This document shows positions 57,801-64,000 of a DNA stretch of 64,000 bases, piece after piece. A model generated the notes under the pieces. That model ran no database searches. It was not told the DNA's origin and saw only the letters and a program-made list of their open reading frames with translations. The translations under genes were made by a program, and so were the position numbers. The stretch is from Atrichornis clamosus (Eukaryota; Chordata; Aves; Passeriformes; Menuridae). The stretch is taken from contig WBMZ01004703.1 of assembly GCA_013400975.1 (NCBI GenBank), positions 124,001 to 188,000 of the forward strand, written 5' to 3'. Position 1 is the stretch's first letter; each line of letters opens with the position of its first letter.

Positions 57801-60800
57801 GTATTTATATTTCATTTTTTCAGAAGAGGTAAATTCACACACATGCAGCCATAGAAGTACTTTTGCTATAGAGATCAAAGCAATATTTGCAAAATAATGT
57901 ACATATTTGTCCTCGTTTTTGGATAAACATCCCCCTTTTTTTTTTTAGATAGTGCTCAATAAATTCTTACCCTCCTGTGACTGTTCTGCAAATCCCTCCC
58001 TTTCATTCAAGGTCTGTGTACTAACCTGGATATTGCTGTCAGAGCTTACCAGGGATTTATAGAAGGCCATATTACGTTGCTACAAAGCTGCAGTTTCTAA
58101 TTTCATTTACACATCACAAAGTCCCCCGTGCTCAAGAGCATCACAGAGAACTAGAGGCCAAATATGGTCACTGAACTAAATGTTTATCTTCTGCTAATTA
58201 TTTTCAAATGACATGTAATGGAAATAATTTATTTGTTGGCCTATTTTTGTCTCATTAGCAGCACTTGTAATTTCAATTAGGTTAATTAACTAAAGTTCCA
58301 CCAACCAGGCAGCCTCAATCTTTTATTCCTTGCAAATTTTCCTCCTTCTCTGACAAGTCAAGCAGAGCTTTTGTCTGAAGCAGGTTTTTGGTGCTGGGGT
58401 GGAAGGGGCTTTATGTAGGGGATGGTAAAAGTTGTTTTATTATTAAACCCAGGGATTTGCTAAAGCCTGGTGGGGCCAACTCAATCATCAAATAAGAAAT
58501 GCAGTGGAGAAGAAGGAAGAGGAATAAAAGGTGTAAATAGAAAACATCCACAGGGGAAGAAATGATGCAAGGGATCACCAATGAGAGGAAATGTGCTCAT
58601 GGTGGCTTTGCTGTGTGAGGGATGCTGTGTCTCAGATAAACCACAAACTAAAGTTTACCAAGGCATTGTGCTCTAGATTGAGGGCAGGGTGGAACTTTAG
58701 CACAGAAAATTTCAGCTTAGACCTTCAAAGAAAAATCTTTCATTCGTTTCACTTTTTTCTCCGCATAACTTACAGCACCTAACATGCTTTGTCCTCTGAA
58801 TTTGTTATTCAAAGTCCCGTTTTGTAAGAATTGCTACTGCATGGGATTGCACCAAAGATCAGGTCAAAAGAGAAGCACTGGGCTTCTTTAGTCTGCAAGT
58901 TTCAAACCTCAGCTGCAAGGCAGGAATAATGATCTCCCTGCTTTCCACAGAGCTGAGTGAAGCTCGGCGTTCCTTTGATGTGTGACATTATTCTACGTAC
59001 ACATAATCAGTAACAAGCACAAAAAAAGAGCAATGATACTTAGAGAGTGAGTAGATACTTTATTTAGAGATTTTTTTCAGTCTAATACCTAGCACAACTG
59101 GGATTTCCCCAAAACCACATTCCAACAGGGATCAAAGCAGGAAATTCTATTTGTGTTCTGGTCTATAATGACTGGACAGGAGCAGTTTATGTATTCCAAA
59201 GTCACACTTTCATACTGGAAACTCGACAACAGATCTGCCAGGATCATGTGATTAAAGCAGGATAATAATTGAAATAAAAGCCCATTGACTAATTTGAGTG
59301 CAAAACACTTAGGGCTTGGCCACAAGCCCTGCACACTGTACAGAAGTCCTGCTTAAAGATATTAAAGATAGTAAAGACCTAAAGTGTATTTCAGCAACTG
59401 CTCTTTGACTGGGTTCCACAATGCACCCAATTCTGCACAACTCTGCACAAGTATACCTGAAACAAAGTTTAGTTTTGAAAGGAAATGTTGGAACAAAAAG
59501 GCATGTATTTCTTTGGCTCTTTTCTTCCACTTTGAAAGATGTAGCCATGAAAATATCCTCCTGCCTTTATTTTTAATAAATGCTTACATGCAGATAACTT
59601 AGGATAGCTAAAAAATTTAAGAAAGCACTTGGAACAGATGGAAGCTTTACACTGCCTGAACATTGCTAAATACTCTCCTTAATACTGATCTGAATTTTAA
59701 TTGCCATTTTCATACTAACCAGCTAAACCTGGGTAACACCTGAATTAATTACCTTCTACTCAGTGACAAACTACCAGGCCAGCATTCTGCTTTTATTTAT
59801 TGTGAGGGTTTTTTTCATTTCTAACTTCAATAACCTCCATTGAAAACTGTGTTTAGCTGAGACCCGGATCATTTGATAAAATAAACAATAAGTGATGTTT
59901 TATCTTAGCAGCTCCTGAATATTTTCTAACCATTATTAGGATGAGAAGTAAATCCCATTTTTATCACCTAATCTTGAAGCATAACAGCATCATAGGTTCA
60001 ATTATTTGCTTTCCTGATGGGAGTTTCTTTTCTGTAACAGTGTTGTGGTACGTTCAGGCACTCGGGAATAAGGAAATTTTTAAATCCTGAGGAAAAGTTA
60101 GTGGTAAAGTTTTGATGAGGGGGGGATATTCTGGAAATGTGCCATCCTCTACCGGGAGCCTCAGCACTCTGGGTGCATCTTAACAGGAAAAGGATATTAG
60201 TGGATAATCCTTTCTTTGGGATCCATTCCAAATTTACAATATCAGGTAACTCAACTTGGTGCAAAACTGTAGCCCTGGGGATTATCTCAGGAGATTTGAT
60301 TGAAATTCACTTTTCTAGAGAAACTTTTTAGCATCCTTTGGGAATCAAGTATAAGCCAGCCTTATTTTTCACACCTCTCACCTTGCATTTCTTTGTGCTC
60401 CTAATAGTCTGGCATTAAATGGTCTACAAAGTAGGAATAGCAGCCTATACTTGTGATTTTTAATTTTGCTAATCCTGTTACAGCCCAAAAGACCGAAAAT
60501 GCCTTATTTGATTCCACTGTATTCCTGTTGAGCTTTTTCAAGCACTATGCCCCTCAGAATATACTGGACTTTTAACACATTTATTAGAAATGCAGTAAAT
60601 TCCAGGATTTTTCCACTGTGTTTTGTGGAAAACCATATTTTTGCATGGGGTGAAAGGATTAGGGGGTGTTATCCTTCCTTATCCTCCTTGTTTCAGTGCA
60701 ACACATCTTGGGTTCACAGGTGCATTAATGCATTTCACTCCACTTTCACCAATGCAGATCAGCTATCCAATAAATAAAGTGCCAGTACTTTGGAAAATAT

Positions 60801-60892
60801 AACTACTATTGGACCTACAGAACAAGCACTACAAAAAAACCAGGAAAGAGGCAATCTGGATCAGAAGGAGTGAGAACTTTGCATACATGGCC
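51859..60892. other. Intergenic, no gene seen
   Basis: Unique, AT-rich DNA. The longest frame outside repeats, 54421-55104 plus (227 codons), begins with GTG, has no domain and lacks any exon context. 58170-58340 is rich in TAATTA-type sites and resembles an enhancer. A T run of eleven lies at 57936-57946. No RNA gene or clear transposon was seen. Confidence 0.5.
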
Positions 60893-60955
60893 ACGCCAAC
60901 ACAGGATGGCACCTCAAGGTTATCATGGGTCCTTTCAACTATTATGTTCTATTTT
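60893..60955 (+). mobile_element. Possible eroded CR1 3' tail
   Basis: GGATGGCACCTCAAGGTTAT, then CATGGGTCCTTTCAACTATT and ATGTTCTATT, resemble a CR1 end of the form 'tggtctcaaggt...gggtcctttccaactctattattctatt'. The match is short and could be chance. Confidence 0.33.
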
Positions 60956-62352
60956 TTCCTATTACTAATGAATAATAATAAGTGAAACAATAAATGAAAG
61001 CAATATCTGTTAAAAACATTATTCTCTCCTGAAAAAATATCCTAAACTGTGTCATTTCTTTAAAGTCATCTTAACTGAGACTACAAATGTAGGGGACCAA
61101 ATATATATATCACCCCAGGTACAAGTTCCTTAAGCTGATGCTGGCTAGTTCAGCAGTCTCAGCTCTGCTAAACTTCTCAGCAGAAGTCAGGCCCTACAAA
61201 AGCTTGTACCAGCTGATAATCAGGTAGATACACAGAGACACACACACACGCACAAAACCAAGCCAACGCTGATCCTCAACCCAAAAGCCCCAAGAATGTT
61301 CTAACATCTCATTTAGTTATAAATTTAGATCTTTAACTCTGCAGTTCTTCTTCCACTCATGCTTTGCTGGTCTCTTCCTTTCAATAGTAGATGGCTCAAG
61401 CAGAAGCTACAACTAATTCCTAACTCCTGTTGTCACTCTCTTGTCCTCAATGTCCCCACCCCGCTGCAGTGACAATAGGAAAAAAAAAACCCCAACTTTT
61501 GACAGGTCTTTATCAAGGGGACTGAAATCTGGACATGAACAGAGCTTAATCAATATCTTTCCCAAGCCCATGTCATTAAAATACTGAGCTATTTCTTCCT
61601 TTATTTATCAATGTTAATTATTGACACAGAAATAATTCCAAGCAGAAATGCTCTTCAAGATGCCTCAGGGTCGATTCACTCAATATTCCTTTTGGTAAGA
61701 AATCTTTCAGTGGAATTCTTCACATGATAGGAATTTTATTTATTTTGATAAGAATTTGATTTCATTTGAATGGCAGCTAAACAAAGTAGGTTTGGGTTTG
61801 TTATGCCTGTGAGTTCTTGAAGGTTTCACTCTTATGTCAATAAGGCTTAAAACTTTCCCATTATCTGGTGTTCTCACACTAAACTTCTGAAAGCTGTTGA
61901 ATGATTTTAACAATGTCAAATAAATGCATTCTCACAAAAAAAACATACACAAAAGCAGTAATTTTTAATGGTATTATTATGTAAAAACATCACACTACTC
62001 ATCAACATTTTAAGAGCTCATTGAAATAATGAAGTGGCTACAGTTATTTCCATTAAAAGGTTTATAAATAATATCTGCTGTTTGGTACATTAGGAGAGTG
62101 CAACTGGGTAATAATTGAAATGTCAATACATCTTCCTGGTGAAAGTTTCTACTTCTGAAAGCAGGCATCTGGCTTCCTGTAGGAAGAACATGTAATTCCC
62201 ACCTCATCCTCCTGCCTCATGATTTGAACTGTGGAGCAAAAACAGTGCTTGCCATTCTCATCCAATTGTCCCTCCAATATTAAATAAAATCACATGTAAG
62301 AAAAACACCCCAACTACTGCACACCCATTGATGTAAATACAATCTCTTTAAA

Positions 62353-62366
62353 GACACACACACACA
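62353..62366. repeat. (AC)7 microsatellite
   Basis: A short perfect dinucleotide tract. Confidence 0.85.
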
Positions 62367-63987
62367 ACCTTAGAGCCCTTTTGCCTGATTTTTTTTCACT
62401 TTTTCATTTTGAATCAATGGCAATCTGAAAAAGGGGGAACAAACAAGGCAAAGTATAACTTAGAGAACTGTCAAAGTCTGATAAAACTAAGCTGCTCCAA
62501 CAGCATAATAAGAAATCCTGAAGTGTCTGGCCCATCACCTCTATTGTTGTGAGCAGGCTCTTCATTATGCTCAAATCTTTACTTACAAAGAGTGTTCAGT
62601 TACATAACGGGATTTTTCCTGAACAATTTAGAAGCTGAAATTCTGGAGGAAAAGAAGAGCTTTCAGATGCTGCTGTCTCTGGCTCTTTCACTGCTGCACC
62701 TTCTCATTCCCATCGAGCACATTCTCCTTCAGAGCCCCTTGGACACTGCATGGAATCTGAATGTTTATGGGACTTGAATGAGAACTGTTTTCTGTCAAAG
62801 ACCCAGAGATTAAGAAAAACGCTGGGATGGAATTTTCCACAGCAAATCTGAGACAGTAAGAAAGAAAAAAAGTTTAATCCCATCAAAAAAGGCTGCCTTG
62901 CTCTCCCATCAGTGTCCTTCTGCATCCAGACAAATGGTGAGGATTTTTATGGTGAAAACATTGACCTTCATCACTCCTCAGCTCTTCCTCTTTGCCCAAC
63001 TGACCCAAAGTTCTGTGTGCTACAATCTATTACTGAAGAGTTTATGAATTTCCATATTTGCCCCTTTCTCCTGGAGCCAAAGCTCTCAGGTTCTGATGAG
63101 TCAGAGGACATCTTGGAAGAAAGGCAGGCAGATTTTTTTTGCTATGAAAGCCAGGTCTGATTGAAGTCTTCTTCAGTCTCAGACGTGCTGAGCAGATAAG
63201 GGCATTTTGTTCACTGAAAACTGATGAGATTTTTCAAAATATGCCAAAATGAAGTACTCTGTATTTTTTTGATACCTAATCAAAGTCACACATCAAAGTT
63301 TGTGAAGGAGAGGAATACATAAGGAGGGGAAAGAGGGTTTATTATCTAATAGAGTATAAAAGTCTGTTAAGTCGTTTTCTACACTCACAATCTGTCAGGC
63401 AGTTTTAAGAATGAGATCTTACGTGGCTGACGTCCTGATCAAAATTTCAGAGTAGCATTTAAACATGAATGTCTGCAATGGCAAAGCGCAGAGATCACAC
63501 AGGAAGATACGTCTGCTGTTCTTGCTGTACTTCACAGGCCCGTTCTCTGAGAGGGATTCATAACAGCAAAGGTCACAACAGAAAAATTCATCAGAACCCA
63601 GCAGACTGTTGGGAGTCCAGCCCTCACTGCTGTTGATTAGACAAAAATTTGGTTTCAAGTATTCTTATGCAAATTTCCTCTGCATGAAAGAATGTTCAAT
63701 GAATGTAAATTTGGCACTGCTATCAATGTAAGAGGCCTGAAATGGATCTTCCTCACCCAGAAAACAGATGGCACCACAATGGCACAAATGGAACTGGAGA
63801 AGAAAGAAAACCTACAAGAAAGCAAAACAGATTTTGGTAGAAATGTGGTGATTTGAAGACAGGCAGAAGCCCTTGGCAAACAGGGAGATCCCTGAGCTTG
63901 GTGGTTGAGGCCAAGCCGTAGGAAAGCAGGGAATCTGTGCTGGATCCCAGCCCCGGAGCTGGGACTGCACAGGAGGGGTTTGCAGTG

Positions 63988-64000
63988 CTCACACACACAC
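63988..64000. repeat. (AC)n tract at window edge
   Basis: CACACACACACAC reaches the last base of the window, so its true length cannot be seen. Confidence 0.75.

Larger units (their letters stand above)
60956..64000. other. Intergenic, no gene seen
   Basis: Unique, AT-rich DNA with short (AC)n tracts at 61238-61249, 62353-62366 and at the right edge (63988-64000, running out of the window). Frames such as 62912-63160 plus and 63655-63996 minus are without recognisable domains. Confidence 0.5.

Noticed and set aside
1..64000. CRISPR arrays, operons, rRNA or intact tRNA genes
   Set aside because: No regularly spaced direct repeats with unique spacers, no bacterial gene density and no intact A box/B box cloverleaf. 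The content is that of a vertebrate genome.

Overview
The window looks like a piece of a bird nuclear genome, most likely a neoavian bird and possibly a songbird. It is almost entirely non-coding. The organism call rests on the interspersed repeats. Nearly all recognisable ones are CR1-type LINE fragments, cut short at the 5' end and finishing in the GGTCCCTTCCAACCCAAACCATTC type of tail. The rest of the background is moderately AT-rich, with few repeats and no bacterial gene organisation. I found no exon, coding gene, tRNA, rRNA or CRISPR array that I can defend. The open frames present are short, scattered on both strands and without recognisable domains. The window is best read as a gene desert or the inside of a very large intron.

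Layout. 1-11815 is unique intergenic DNA with one possible tRNA-derived SINE (about 3657-3722) and a GC-rich block (6470-7060). 11816-12156 is a 5'-truncated CR1 on the plus strand. 12157-25250 holds an old antisense CR1/L3-like pol remnant (14655-15185), a short CR1 tail (17276-17352), a second good CR1 3' end (19772-20058) and a second old antisense pol remnant (24970-25240). 25251-31430 contains two CR1 3' ends lying head to tail (29059-29302). 31430-32310 is GC-rich and carries a hexamer CAGGGA/CAGGGG array with strong G-quadruplex potential. 32311-39400 is unique DNA with a probable worn CR1 tail (37800-37930). 39411-39720 is a short, dense CpG island with no evident gene. 45170-46500 is a GC-rich block around a 42/39-bp minisatellite that contains an assembly gap (46034-46100). 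51395-51858 is an old antisense LINE fragment followed directly by the third CR1 3' end. 51859-64000 is unique AT-rich DNA.

How the parts relate. The three better preserved CR1 copies all lie on the plus strand and keep the same reading frame for the end of the CR1 pol protein. The three older pol remnants all lie on the minus strand and still show reverse-transcriptase landmarks such as the FADD box. Several unique stretches have the dense, homeodomain-site-rich look of conserved non-coding enhancers, but only an alignment between species could confirm this.

I did not find a new biological system here. The items most worth a second look are the minisatellite whose gap breaks the repeat phase, the orphan CpG island, the G-quadruplex hexamer array and a paired forkhead-like inverted repeat at 36940-36969.
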